64,000 nucleotides of DNA from Microstegium vimineum (lineage: Eukaryota > Streptophyta > Magnoliopsida > Poales > Poaceae), in NCBI GenBank assembly GCA_022036555.1, contig CM039126.1:32449925-32513924 (forward strand). Direction: 5' to 3'. A program made the translations under genes and the position numbers. A model generated the notes under the pieces. The model saw only the letters and a list, made by a program, of their open reading frames with translations, was not told the origin of the DNA and made no database searches. Numbering within the stretch: position 1 is the stretch's first letter; every line of letters begins with the position of its first letter. Shown here one piece after another: positions 34,801 through 46,634 of the stretch.

Positions 34801-37800
34801 CTGGGAACTGCTGGATCTCATCATCATCCACTGCCGCAATCTCAGCCGGGTTGAAGCCTTCCTGATGATAGTTCTTCTTGAAAACTCTACACACCACCCA
34901 TCCATCTTCCTGCAGATCATCAGTATTTGAGTCACTTCACAACTCGCTAGCTAGAAACAAAGAACAGTACATGAGTACAACACACATATATATATATATT
35001 TACATGATTTGAGTGACATTATTCCATTGTTTGAACTTGGTTGTGAATGAAAGCCAGATAGTGAAGGTAATAACTTCTTTCTTTGTTGAAAAAAATTGAC
35101 AAGTGAGAAGGTGGTGTCTCTCATCAATGTTTTTGTTTCTCATCTAACATGACAGAAGTAGATCAATGGCGAGCAAATAAATCAAATAGATGCTAGATGA
35201 GCACATATAAGAAAAGGCCTGAAAGCTCCTTACATGAATCTCAATGTGCTCTTCGTCAAGGCGATACTCGTGCATAATCCAGTCGGTCTTCTTGCCGTGT
35301 GGCGCCCTGCCAATGTAGAACACCAGGGTCTTCTGCAAGCCGATCCTCCTGGAGTTGCCAAGGAAGATGCCCTTGTCCCGCCCAGTTGCCTTCCAGAACC
35401 CCACCGTTCTGGCGCGGTTTGTCCTTGTACCAGTTGGGTACTTCTTGTCCTTGTGGCTGAAGAAGTACCAGTCGTTATGCCTATTCTGCACCTTTCTGCC
35501 ATGTTCCATAAAATGATTTGTATGAGTTAGCTACATATTTCTTTGAAAAAGTTAGGTCTGGCAAGATCAAATCTAGCATGTTGCAGCCTGCAAGTGATTA
35601 TGTTTGCATTTTTCACACAAAATGACATCTATACATGGATTTTCCTTTGAGATCCCAGGGCTCAAGCTTATTGCGATCAATCTTATCACATCAAGATCTA
35701 TGGGCTCCTAAGCAACCTTCTTCCTCAGGTAGTAGTAGAGGAGCTCCTCGTTGGTCGGATGGAAACGGAAGCCTGGTGGCACCGACAGGGGTCCACCTCC
35801 TGGATGCATTCTTCCTTACAAAACCTAAGATCTAAGATGCATGCCATGCATATGCATGCAGCAAATGGGAATCAAAATTAAATTGCTTCAACTTGCGGCA
35901 TCCTTATATAATTTCCTGCTTGCATAAAGCTAAGAGACTGAAAGGAAGAGACCAAACCTTGGAAATATCCTTTGCCTGATTGTAGCTCAGCTCCTCAAAA
36001 GCATCTGATGAGTATGGAGACAGGCAAGACAAACAAGAGGAAGGTGATGGTATCAGGGAAAAGGATGTATGGCTGCCTTATACGGAGTGGGGTGTGAGGT
36101 AGGGATATCAAGTCCAAGATGCTCACCAAAGACAAACCCTATATAGCCTGTGGCAGATGGGTTTGAGCTGTATACTAGTTTTGGATTGATTGATAGGAGC
36201 ATGGACTATATACTGATAGGCTCACTCTCTGACTTTAAGGTGTTTACATGCGTATATATGGCTATATGCACCTATGTGTGTCTTGGCTGATTCTGGAAGG
36301 ATAAAATGAAAGAAAGGGTGCGCTGTCCTTGAACCAGGGACCTGTCCGTCCCAAAACTGGCCCCAGAACAAGCAATCCGGTGTCTCTATCTACAAGACTG
36401 TCATTATTGTGTGATTTTGCAAATTTGCTCTTGCAAAACATGGAACTTTATCATTTCATCTGCATGGTGCTGGTGTTGTTCAACCCTTTGGCCTAGTTCC
36501 TTGGTACTAATATGTAATATAGGATATAGCAAGGGTGCACATGAAAAATTTTAGTGACTTAGTTAAGCTGCAATATAGGCTTGCATAGGTAAATCTGAAA
36601 TTACACACTTTGTATGGCGTCTGATCTTGGAACATAACTATAGGAGATGCCTGCAAAGATTCAAAAGAACATCAGCATGTAACCCATCGTTTGAAGTTTG
36701 AACCAATCGCAGTAAATAACAAATATATGTGACACTTAAAGAAAACGAAGAATGCATTACTAGTCATATGATTATTTGCTAAGTAATATAAACAGAAGAT
36801 GCCTTTTGAATTTACTAGCAATTTGTACACAGATATATATAATAATCATGAAAATTATACAGTAACCACATATGCAACAAAAAAAAACTTCATGCGCATG
36901 TCATATATAAAGAACTAAAATCAACTTGGACAAGAAAGTACAAGAATTTTGTAAAAGAGATTGATTTCATTGCAGGATTTTTGCTTAGCTTCTGCCCGGT
37001 GGAGGTGGTACATGCTCTGTTTTCTTTCTCAATTTCTTGTAGGATCTGTGCAATCCCAATACTTAGAAAAAGGGCTAGCTAGTTTTACATGCCTTCAGTT
37101 TACAAATAACTCTCAATTTTGACACTTACTATTTGTACATACACTTGTCAATAAATATCCAAAGTTTGAATAGTAAAATCAAAATTATTCTTATTTGCTA
37201 GTGGAATATAACTGTGTTGGAGTGGAATAGAGTAATAGACATTCACATGTGCAGCAAGCAGCATAATGACCTGGGCATTAGCCAATACACTAATGCCCTT
37301 AGCATTAGCAAATAATGTAATCTTACCAAAAAGTGTGTCAGTCTGCACTGTGGAGCGCAATGTCTGCCTTTACCTGAAAGTATGAATTTCAGGGAGACAT
37401 GTCAGCTTTGGCCTTTTCCTTGTTCACTTGTTGCTTCGTATGTGAGATCACTAGGTACCCTTTGTCTGTATGTTGATGGCTAAGATCAGAGCTGCTTCGT
37501 ACCTTGCCTTATACTTGGTAAATATATTTTTATTAATCTGGTGTGAGCCCTGGATACATTAGTTTTGTGAGATCACTAGGTGGGTTCTAAAGTTTTGTTT
37601 GTATCCTGATCAGTGATTCCATCTCTTTCTTGATATTGAGGGGCAAGCCAAATATTTGTGTGTGGAAAGAATATCCAAATATTGCTAGTAGCTGTTCGGT
37701 TGTGTATTTTGAAAGGAAAGCTAACTAGATAAATCAGAATATGTGATACTGTATTTTGGTTTATAAACTTGGCATGTCTTTCTTCAAGGACCAATGCTCA

Positions 37801-38182
37801 TAATATTCATTTGTTTTTCCAATAGGGAGTTAGAAGAGAAGTGGGCAACCATGCAAAGGTTTTCAACAAGTTTTGGATCCTCAAAGAGAAGGTACCTGTG
37901 GAGTATTCTGAAGTGGACATGGCTTCTGAGTTTGTTTCGGTTACTGAGGAGGCGATTTCAAATGTGAGCCCCTCCTTGAAGCGCAGTTCTAGTACGGAAT
38001 CACCAAGGGTGAACAGGCTCCGTAGTTCAGAACCTGAGGTAACCGAGTTGACCGAGCTGAAGCAGGCTTACATAGAGGAGGGTTATCGGTTGAGTGAATC
38101 TGTCGGCCACACAGAGCTTCAGGTCACAGTCGGCGCCTTATTAGGTTTTGCTGTAAGCTTAGCAGTATACGCGACACTGTAA
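31867..38182 (+). CDS. DUF212 / acid phosphatase-vanadium haloperoxidase-related protein, five exons
   Basis: Exons 31867-32073, 32175-32315, 32779-32816, 32919-32985 and 37826-38182 join in frame (GT-AG) into about 269 aa. Residues 1-65 are Ser/Pro/Arg-rich, like a plastid transit peptide. The DUF212 core begins at [21 protein letters not shown]. The signature GGMPSTHSA spans the exon 2/3 junction, followed by [24 protein letters not shown] and, after the long intron, [15 protein letters not shown]. The C-terminus has [15 protein letters not shown] and a hydrophobic end. The family is a membrane-associated relative of PAP2-type phosphatases; its substrate is not established. It resembles the Arabidopsis At3g61770 type. 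Intron 4 is 4840 bp, against 101-463 bp for the others, because it contains a NAC pseudogene on the opposite strand. Four intact splice junctions suggest the gene is still functional, provided the long intron is removed. Confidence 0.88.
34340..35809 (-). pseudogene. NAC transcription factor pseudogene (SOMBRERO/BEARSKIN-like)
   Basis: The three exons correspond to those of the intact gene at 40282-41595: exon 1 35645-35809, exon 2 35234 to about 35503, exon 3 34340-34909. Lesions by comparison with that copy are: a TAT to TAG stop at 35708-35710 in the VAYEP block; a 4-bp deletion at 35682/35683; loss of the GT donor after exon 1 (gtaaca has become gaaaat); and a net 10-bp deletion in exon 2 just after RCRIG. 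The remaining NAC subdomains C-E ([41 protein letters not shown]) and all of exon 3 stay open. It lies antisense in intron 4 of the DUF212 gene. No functional NAC protein can come from it as read; a short transcript from exons 2-3 or an antisense RNA remains possible. Confidence 0.9.
36143..36150 (-). promoter_or_regulatory. Possible TATA box of the NAC pseudogene copy
   Basis: On the minus strand 'ggctatataggg' lies about 330 bp upstream of the start codon position, in a region conserved with the upstream of the intact copy (minus-strand 'ggctatatac' near 41955). Conservation in both copies is seen; promoter function is inferred. Confidence 0.3.
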
Positions 38183-39050
38183 CACAGATATTTTTTATAT
38201 TACGTTTTTAATTAGTTACACGTTTACACAAAATTAACACAATAGATTGATTGTTCGCACCACTCAATCAGAGATGCTTAATCTCGTTTCACATTACTCT
38301 GTAAACGAATATGCATGGTGGGAATGATATGAGCGAATGATGTGTCATGAGATGAAGACCTTTGTGCCCCTTTTGTGAGTTGTGACACTGATGTTTACAT
38401 CGAACATTGCAGCAAAGGAACAGCTAGTCGCCTAGTCCTGCTTATTTCACGCGTTTCCTGTCCAAGAAACTGTAAACAAAGTCTGGCTGGTGGCTGGTGG
38501 TACACACAGGTTGGCATATAAGCGTAGTTTTATCTTCTCCGCGCACGCACGAACTTAGATGCGCGTGCCTGAAGCAATTAACTAGCCATGGCTTGCACTG
38601 CTGCTGCTGATGCAACTCGGGATTGCGATGTGATGGCATGCAGGAAGAGCCGTAACGCTTCCGGCGTTGCCTTCTTTCCGTGGAATAATTAAATAGTTCG
38701 TTGGTCCCATTAAACAAAGGGTCTGGGTGAAAGCCTCCCATTGAGGAAGATGGAACCTGTTTAATTATTTCAGGTAGTGTAAATGAAATTTCATGCGCTT
38801 GAAGAAATCTCAAGAGGAAACCTTTTGTTTTCTCCCATATAAGCCTACAGGTGGAGTGGTTAATCTCTCTATGTGTAATCTTCTACTCCCTCACTTATGA
38901 AATGCTCCATCCACTACAAATTATAAAATATTTTGGTTTTTCTACAGCTACGTATAGCTTTTACTAAGTACTTAGATATACGATATGTTAGATACACAAC
39001 AAAAAAACAATATATCGACATTTAGTTGTCGTCAGTTATCCTAAGTTTTA
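38183..39050. other. 3' flank of the DUF212 gene, no gene
   Basis: Probably 3' UTR at first, then intergenic. A 123-codon minus-strand frame at 38442-38813 has no recognisable domain. About 38884-39030 resembles part of a decayed Stowaway-like element. Confidence 0.45.
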
Positions 39051-39208
39051 CTCCCTCCGTTCTAAATTATAAATCGTTTTAACTTTCTTGGTTCATCCAT
39101 ATAGCAATCCATATTGCTATGTATCTAGACATATTATTATATCTAGGTATATAGCAAAATGGATGTTCTAACAAAGTCAAAGCGACTTATAATTTAGAAC
39201 CGAGGGAG
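39051..39208. mobile_element. Stowaway MITE
   Basis: 158 bp. Left end ctccctccgttctaaattat, right end complementary to ctccctcggttctaaattat, flanked by TA at 39049-39050 and 39209-39210. A clear terminal inverted repeat of about 20 bp. Confidence 0.9.
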
Positions 39209-39608
39209 TACAAAATTTAGAGAAAAGAGGAATAATGTTGAAAATATTAGATGAGCTTCATTATCTCTTTGATATGGTAGATGTCAATACTCTTTTCTAT
39301 ACACTTAGTCAAATATACTATGGGTTCACTTAGGACAATCGAAAAATCCCGTATACCTTATGACAGAAGAATATATATCAAACTGAGATGAATTTGGGTT
39401 CCTGGATTGTTTACATGAATATAAACTGATTTGAGTTTTCTTGGAATACCTAAATTGAGTAGAAATGTGAGCACCCGACCTACACACGCGGGGTTGCACT
39501 TTTTTCACAAGTGCCTATCAACCTCTCGTATATTTATCTCAAAGCACCATGAGATCAAAACTCAATAGTTGCTGGTCTTGATTTTCTCTTGTTGCTCAAT
39601 AGCTCATG

Positions 39609-42600
39609 CATCCTAGACTGACTATATTCAAAAGACTGACATAAGGTATAACCAATATAGCAAAGTAAGCACCAGAAGCTCCTGCGTTTATTGTATCTCA
39701 ATCTGCAAGGCAATTCTAATTAAACCGTTTGATGCTAGACCCAAATGAATGATGGATGATATACAGACATCAAATCACACATGAAAAGAAAATCAGAAAA
39801 AAATGAACATGTGTATATATATGCCTTCATGGTCACCCCAATTAAAGCCAGGGTGACCATGAAGGCATATGAACAAAATCAACATTCACCAAATATATAT
39901 GCTCCAATCCTATTACTAGTTCAACAACCAAAAGATCAATCGGTGGGAATTAGAGTTTGAAGAAGAAGTAATATGTTCGAGAAAACAAATAGAAAGTTCT
40001 TGATTGACCGGGGCATCTCACACTTTTTCTCCAAAAGCACCTAACGAGAGTCCTAAGCAAATGGAAACATAAAAAAGATCCTCTTGACCAACCAAACAAC
40101 CACAGTAGATGGCAATTCATGCCTGCATGCCCCCAAACAGTTGCACCATATATTTACATTCATAGAAGCACTAATAAACTCCTACGAACTAGACCGAACG
40201 AATTAACCAGTCTAGTATAGCCAACCAAAAACCTGATCTGGTCACTGCTCAACGAGGTAGCTAAACTTGAGGTCGATCCAACTACTTGGGGACCCTGAGG
40301 AGATCAGCCATCTCGCCGCCGGGGTACTGCAGCGGAAGCCTCTGCAATGACGACGACGATGAGCCACCGAGTTCCATGAGCTGCTGATGGTATGCCGCCG
40401 CCATTGGGGAGACAGATGCCGCGGAGACCTTGCCGTGGAAGAGCTGGTCGAGGTTCTGGTGCGAGGCGAGGAGCTTGTCTAGGATCGACCAATCTGTCGT
40501 GCCAGCGAAGCGGTCGACACCACCTCCAGCACCACCACCGTGGACGTGGAGCATCCCGTTGGACGTGAGCTTTGTCAGGTTCTGCGAGCACTCAACGTCC
40601 AGTGAGCTCATGGTTATAGGAACACCGGGATGGCTGGGCAGGAGGGTTGGCACGGGCTGGTCGGCGCTCATCAGCTGTGGGAGCTGCATGGAAGGGTCGA
40701 AGGAAGGGAAGTCATATTGCATGAGGTGAGGGTTGTTCTTGTGCTCTGTTGGCAGGGAGCTGCCGCCGGCGGGGATAGGAACAGGGAGAGGCTGGAGCTC
40801 ATCGTCATCCAGTGCGGCCACTTCAGCCGGATTGAGGCCTCTCTGGTGATAGCTCTTCTTCTTGAAAACTCTACACACCACCCATCCATCCTCCTGCAGA
40901 TCAATGGTATTAGTTGAGTGACTTTACAACTTGCTTGCTACTAGCAAAAGGAACGAAAAACTTTGTACAACACAAGCTAGGTCCCTGACCTGAATCTCAA
41001 CATTCTCTTCGTCAAGGCGGTACTCGTGCATGATCCAGTCTGTTTTCTTGCCGTGTGGCGCCCTGCCGATGTAGAACACCAGCGTCTTCCTCAATCCGAT
41101 CCTACTAGCGTTGCCAAGGAAGATGGCCTTGTCTCGCCCAGTCGCCTTCCAGAACCCTGCCGTTGTGGCGCGGTTCGTCCTCGTCCCCGTTGGGTACTTC
41201 TTGTCCTTGTGGCTGAAGAAGTACCACTCGTTCTGAGGGCCAGTCCCTATTCTGCACCTTTCTGCCATGTTCCACAAATGTACAAGATTCGTGTGAGTTG
41301 GCTATATATCTCTTTGGAAAATTTAGGTCAGGCGGCAAAGATCAGATCTTTCTTGCTGCAGGTAAGTATGTTTGCAGTTTGTACACGAAATGAAATGGCA
41401 TCTATATATATACATGTATTTGTTACCTTTAAGATCCCAAGGCTCAAGCTTATTGAGATCAATCTCCCTTATGACATCAAGATCTATGGGCTCATAAGCA
41501 ACCTTCTTCCTCAGGTAGTAGTAGAGGAGCTCCTCGTCGGTCGGATGGAAGCGGAAGCCTGGTGGCACTGACAGTGGTCCACCTCCTGGATGCATATTCT
41601 TCCTTGCAAAACCTAGCTAAGATCTAATAAGGAGCACATCATGCATATGGAGCAAGTGGGAAACAAAATTAGATGCTTCAAATTGCGACATCCTTATATA
41701 CTTTACTGCTCCTGCATAAAGCTAACAGACTAAAAGGGAAAAGAGACCGGACCTCGGAAATATCCTTTGCCTGATTGTAGCTCAGCTCCTCAAAAGCAAC
41801 TGATGAGTATGGAGACAGGCAAGAAAAACAAGAGGAAGGTGATGGTACAAGGGAAAAGGATGTATGGCTACCTTATATGGAGTGGGCGTGTGAGGTAGGG
41901 GATATTAAGGAGTCCAAGATGCTCACCAAAGACAAACCCTAGGCGTATAAAATGTATATAGCCTGAGTGGCAGATGGGGGCTTGAGCTGTATACAGTTTT
42001 GGATTGATTGATGGGAGCATTGACTATATACTGATAGGCTCACACACAGTAAGGGCCTAAGGTCTGTCCTGTGTCCATATGCGTGTATATATGGGCATGC
42101 GCACGTATGTGTGTGTCTTGGCTGGTTCTGGAAGGACCGAATGAAAAAAGGGTGTGCTGTCCTTGAACAGGGGACCTGCCCCAAAACTGGCCTCAGAACA
42201 AGCAATCAGGCGTCTCTATCTACAACACTGTCATTATTGTGTTATTTGGCAAATTTGCTCTTGTGAAACATGGCGAGTTTATCATTTCATCTGCATGGAG
42301 CTGGTGCTGCCTAGCCCTTTTTGGCCTAGTTCCTAGGTAATGTGTATATGGGTAAATCTGTTGTATGCATGTGCAATTTTCGGATTTTGAGGAGTCAAAT
42401 AATCTGAACTTCAGCTAAATTTGTATAAAAAAGTACAACCATTTATAATACAAAATAAGTACCATTAGATTAGGTATAGAATATATTTTTACAATAAATT
42501 TATTTAGAGATATAAATGCTAATACTATTTACTATAAACTTAGTCAAACTAGAGCTCGATTGACCGGCACTCATCTTTCCAACTAGATGATACTTTTCAG

Positions 42601-43440
42601 TTGTTATTGGCTCCTAAATATATTCTCTAAGAATTGATGGAAGAGAGAAGTTAAAAGTGACCACTATGACTCTGACTCCCTAGTGCATGGTTTCTATAGA
42701 TTTACCTAATGATTTATGTTCCACGTTAACTAAGTCACCGCAAATAGTTTATACAGATTTACCCATGCGTAATATAGGATATAGCAAATTTACCCAATGT
42801 GTAATAGGATATAGAAATGGTACATCAGAAAATGTCTTCTGGTTAACTAAACCTATACAACAAATTGACCCAATGTGTAATATGGGATATAGGAATGGTG
42901 CATCTGAAAATTTGCAGTGACTTCGTTAACCTGGAATATAGGGTTGCAGTAGAGTCAAGGGGAACAAGGGAATTAAACCTCCTGTTCCTTCTTTCCAAAT
43001 CCCAACGTCTCTATTCCTCTTCTATTCTCTGCAAATCTATAAATTATTCCATGATACTCCAGATTAAACAATCTTATACTTACTCTTTGACACATATACT
43101 AACTAGTACTGCCGATATATTACTTTACTAGTCCCAATTAGGGATCTAAGGTTCCAATAACCTAGCTATAGGTAAATTTGAAATTACTGACTTTGCGTAG
43201 CATCTGATCAACAGAAAGGAATTTAACTACAGAAAGGAGTAGATGCATACCAGAGATTGTCCAATAGACAATTTAAACGCGTGCACGCGCGAGAGAGTAA
43301 ATAATAATTATATGTAAGCTTACAATCAAAACCAAGAGCGCAAAATTTGCTATGTAAAATATAAACAAAAAAGTCTTTTGAAAATTAATAGCTAGCAATA
43401 TTTCATATGTATAATAATCATGGAAAATATACGATAGTGC
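39609..43440. repeat. Segmental duplication, copy B (holds the intact NAC gene)
   Basis: Partner of 33776-36870. It is longer because of insertions after about 42340, where a phrase 'taatataggatatag' is itself repeated near 42770, 42803 and 42880. About 42410-42550 contains a decayed Stowaway-like stretch. A 21-bp inverted pair ('atatgccttcatggtcaccc' and complement) near 39818-39870 forms a short hairpin not seen in copy A. Confidence 0.8.
40282..41595 (-). CDS. NAC transcription factor, SOMBRERO/BEARSKIN-like, intact
   Basis: Three exons on the minus strand: 41427-41595, 40990-41261 and 40282-40893, joined in frame (phases 1 and 0) into about 350 aa, ending DLLRVPK. The NAC DNA-binding domain occupies about residues 9-160: subdomain [17 protein letters not shown] around [56 protein letters not shown] and [40 protein letters not shown]. 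The rest is a low-complexity activation-type region (Pro, Gly, Ser, Gln). The BCDE sequence, especially LNKLEPWDL and the [15 protein letters not shown] region, fits the SMB/BRN group, which in Arabidopsis controls root-cap and cell-wall maturation. It acts in the nucleus. It is the working copy of a tandem pair; the other is a pseudogene about 5 kb away. Confidence 0.92.
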
Positions 43441-43640
43441 ACTACCAAAATAATGAAGTTCTCCTAGTGTTTTTAAGTAGATAGCACTAGCTATAGCACC
43501 TTATAATCCTCACTAGAAGGCATTTGGTAGGAAAAAAAAATAATAAATATTAAATGCTAAAACACTAGAACTCCAGTTTAATAATAGAAGTTTTAGATTC
43601 TGGTTGTGGAAGAAATCATATATAAACAAGTCCTTCATCT
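43441..43640. other. Boundary between duplication and LINE fragment
   Basis: AT-rich. Short A/T runs at 43530-43545 and 43640-43648 could belong to the poly(A) tail (minus strand) of the LINE fragment that follows. Confidence 0.4.
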
Positions 43641-44920
43641 TTTTTTTAGATAACAGAACTAAAAGTTCCGGCTTCAGCTTCTCACAAGAAAGAAGCATCA
43701 GACCAAGCTTATTACAAACCCACTCCAAACGAAATTCACACAGGTACAAATTAAATCCCAAGGCGATAACTAAAGTTCCAGCCATTTGAAGCAAAAATAA
43801 ACATAGCAATAGACTCTAAGTTTCTGCATGCATCTTGGATAAGCACCCTATGTTCATCCAACCGTTGCAATGGAGCCCAAAACCGGAGCCAGTAAGTCGC
43901 CCTGAAGAGTACCTGCAAAAAAGTTTTTGGTTGGCATTTATTAAACACCATATCATTCCTTGTGAGCGAGATAACCCAACAAATTGTTGTTGCACCTGTC
44001 AATAATAAGAGATTTGGTTTTTGTTGGACCGATTTATACCACCCTCCAAACATATGTGCTATGTCCCTAGGTGGTCTCAAACCAAAAGCCCAGTGAACCA
44101 TACGCCATAGAGACTTGGCAACAATACAATCAAAGAATAAATGATTTATAATTTCTACGCTACTGCAAAAGCTGCAAACCTTACTACCATTCCAATTTCT
44201 CTTGGCCAAATTATCCTTCGTGAGTATAACCTCTTTTTTAGGAACCAAAAAAAAATCTTGATTTTCAAAGGGAGTTTCATTCGCCAAATCTCTTGTGTAA
44301 CTTTAACCCCATTATTAAGAAGATGATTGTACATTGACTGAACTGAAAAGGACCCATACTTATGGAGCTGCCAGATAAATTTGTCTGATTCCTCACCCAG
44401 GTTAATGTGTAAAAGACGTGCAACTAGCTCATGCCATTGAGATAATTTATTCCCTATTAAAGCCCTTCTAAAAGAAACATTTAGGGGAGTAGATTGCAAA
44501 ACCTCGGCGACCGTTGCATGCTTTCTACGTACAATACTATAAAGATCTGGGTATTGATTTTTAAAAGCTTGGTTGTCTAACCAAATATCCTCCCAGAAAC
44601 TGATTTGGGTACCGCTATTTAATTTATAGCGACCCAATCTAAGGAATTGATTCTTGACACCCATAAGACTACTCCAAAAATAGGAATCTCCAGCTTTCTT
44701 CTCGATTTGGGTCAACGGTTTATTTTTTAGATACTTGTTTCTAATCAATTCTTGCCACATTCCATTCTCATTGCATAGCTTAAAAAGTCATTTACTCAAG
44801 GGACATTTATTCTGTAAGTCTAGATTTAGCACACCCATTCCACCCTGTTCTTTGGGCTGACATAAAATGTACCACTTAATCAATCTATATTTTTTTTGTG
44901 ATCTTCATACTGCTAGAAGA
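43641..44920 (-). pseudogene. LINE ORF2 3' fragment
   Basis: Minus-strand frames 44155-44760 and 43751-44287, plus an upstream stretch to about 44910 (KWYIL and QGGMGVLNL region), encode the C-terminal part of a plant LINE ORF2. They include the block GDSYFWSSLMGVKNQFLRLGRY and the zf-RVT domain with WRMKLPLKIKIFFW and CSFCSSVEIINHLFFDC. One frame change near 44200 and a stop upstream break it. No RT core or endonuclease, so it is a 5'-truncated copy, distinct in sequence from the LINE at 9627-26463. Confidence 0.85.
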
Positions 44921-44979
44921 ATGTTTTAAATTATAAGTCATTCTTCTTTTCTTGTTACACACCTTTTACCTTTTTTACA

Positions 44980-45169
44980 AGACCCAGTTACATACGCAAA
45001 CACCCGCATATACGAGCGCATACTCACCCCTATGAACGAACGCACGCACACCATACCCCTATGAGCACCTCCGAAAAACCAAGCCCAAAAAATCTCGAGA
45101 TTGTCGAAGTCACCATAGATGCCTCACTGTCGATAGACACGTCGCCTACCACTTACCACTGGAAGAACG

Positions 45170-45170
<1 letters not shown>
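44980..45170. repeat. Dispersed grass repeat with 'acgcacgcacacc' region
   Basis: The phrases 'gaacgaacgcacgcacacc', 'tatgagcacctccgaa' and 'gagattgtcgaagtcacc' look like a repeat I have met in many grass genomes next to simple repeats. I cannot name the family with certainty (SINE or LINE tail). A short ORF over it is not a gene. Confidence 0.4.

Positions 45171-45227
<57 letters not shown>
45171..45227. repeat. (TA)n microsatellite
   Basis: About 28 uninterrupted TA units, next to the dispersed repeat above. Confidence 0.92.
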
Positions 45228-45230
<3 letters not shown>

Positions 45231-45247
45231 GGATACATCGTTAAAAC

Positions 45248-45512
45248 TACTCCCTCAGTCCCTAAAAGAATAGATTTCTGGATTTGTCCTAAGTCAAACT
45301 TTTTGAACTTAGACAAAATTTCTAGAATAAAGTATTAAAAGTTATATTATCAAACTAATATCATTAGGTTTATCTAAGAACATATTTTACATGGTACTCA
45401 TTTTAAGTCATAGATGTTGTTATATTTTTCTATAAACTTAGTCAAAATTAAAAAAGTTTGACTGACATGGTTTCTAGGAATTGATTCTTTCAGAGATGGA
45501 GACATGAGTATA
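45248..45512. mobile_element. Degenerate Stowaway-like MITE
   Basis: Left end 'tactccctcagtccctaaaa', right end 'ttcagagatggagacatgagta', an imperfect inverted repeat. The interior 'gtcaaactttttgaac' and 'aaaaagtttgactgaca' are also inverted relative to each other. Confidence 0.65.
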
Positions 45513-45542
45513 TATCTTGGAGAAAATAGTCAATCCATGTTA

Positions 45543-45753
45543 GAGCAAGTATTATAACAGGCTGTAACAGGAGAGAGAGGAGAAGCGGGCTGTAAGCTTA
45601 CAGCCGGCTTGGGCACAAGAACTAAGATAAACTGTGAGAGAGACATGTGAGACATATATTAATTGTGAATAAGTCACTACTATATGAGTGGGCTGTAAGA
45701 AGGTTGGAAGAACCCTTACCGCCAGCAGTGGACTGTATTTATTAAACTTGCTC
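45543..45753. mobile_element. MITE with GAGCAAGT inverted ends
   Basis: About 211 bp. Left 'gagcaagtattataa', right 'ttattaaacttgctc', a 15-bp inverted repeat with about two mismatches. The interior has 'ggctgtaa' repeated and the inverse pair 'gctgtaagcttacagc'. No clear target duplication. Confidence 0.6.
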
Positions 45754-46455
45754 TTGGGGAGCAAATGGACTGAAAACCACAAGGGGGTTATTATTTGAAA
45801 TGCTACACTGTGCTCAAGGTCACGCATCGGGAAGCAAGCAACGTAAAGACACGATTATAGCAATCCAGGGATCGAAGACATGAAAACTTTCACGCTTGCA
45901 TGCACACAGCACACACGAAGATCGAGATCCGCCTTGTGTTGTTGACGCACCAAAGAGCTGCCGCGTTTGCATTGATCGCAAATTCCAAGCACAAGCACTT
46001 GTGCTGAAGCAAAGCCAGCATCACCATATTCATAAACCATGAAATTTACTGGCCCGTAGAATGAGTTTATATAAATTAAAATTGTGTATAGATGCATGGT
46101 AAATCTACTGCTTTCGATCAATGGAACAACTAGACAGTGGCATTTGCATCCTGCTTGTTGTTATATACACTTCTATGTATTCTCTGTTATTTAAATTATA
46201 TAGTCTACTTTGTTTTGTTCTAAACCAAACTTCCTTAACTTCAGCCAAATTGTGTGTGTTTTTTAAACAGATATTAACATTTACAGGTTCAACTAAATGC
46301 ACCATCAAGACAAATTTAATGGAAACTTTAATAAAACTGATTTCATATTGATGCAGTTTTGTTAAAATTAGAGAACTTAATAGAGAACTTAATTTGACTT
46401 AATTATAGAACTAAATGAGCTATAACTGGAGGGAGGAGTTCGACCTATGATTTCT
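45754..46455. other. Intergenic, Stowaway-like fragment
   Basis: No gene supported. About 46165-46330 carries phrases of Stowaway interiors ('ttctaaaccaaacttccttaac'-like). Short ORFs here are chance. Confidence 0.35.
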
Positions 46456-46459
46456 TAGG

Positions 46460-46634
46460 CCAGTCTTAGTGAATATTTCATAGAGTTTATGGGTATTAAA
46501 TATGCTGATATGATACTGTATTAATAAAAAGAGAGATGATAAAAGTTTAATAATAGTAGAAAGAGCTCTTTAACATTGTTTCCAATATATGAGAGTACTG
46601 GAAACCGGCACATGAAACTAGCATAGGATGGCCT
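46460..46634. mobile_element. Possible MITE with GGCCA ends
   Basis: Left 'ggccagtcttagtgaat' and right 'agcataggatggcc' form a short imperfect inverted repeat around about 175 bp. Superfamily uncertain. Confidence 0.4.

Larger units (their letters stand above)
33776..36870. repeat. Segmental duplication, copy A (holds the NAC pseudogene)
   Basis: This stretch aligns in order with 39609-43440: 'gcaaagtaagcaccaga' near 33816 and 39659, the NAC exons, the shared upstream region ('caaaggatgtatggct', 'gatgctcaccaaagacaaacc', 'aacaagcaatc'), and further pieces ('gtaatataggatatagcaa', 'ataataatcatg') up to about 36870 and 43440. Edges are approximate. The whole copy lies within intron 4 of the DUF212 gene. 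Confidence 0.85.

Noticed and set aside
38442..38813. 123-codon minus-strand ORF after the DUF212 gene
   Set aside because: Low-complexity mixture with no domain and no splice-consistent extension.
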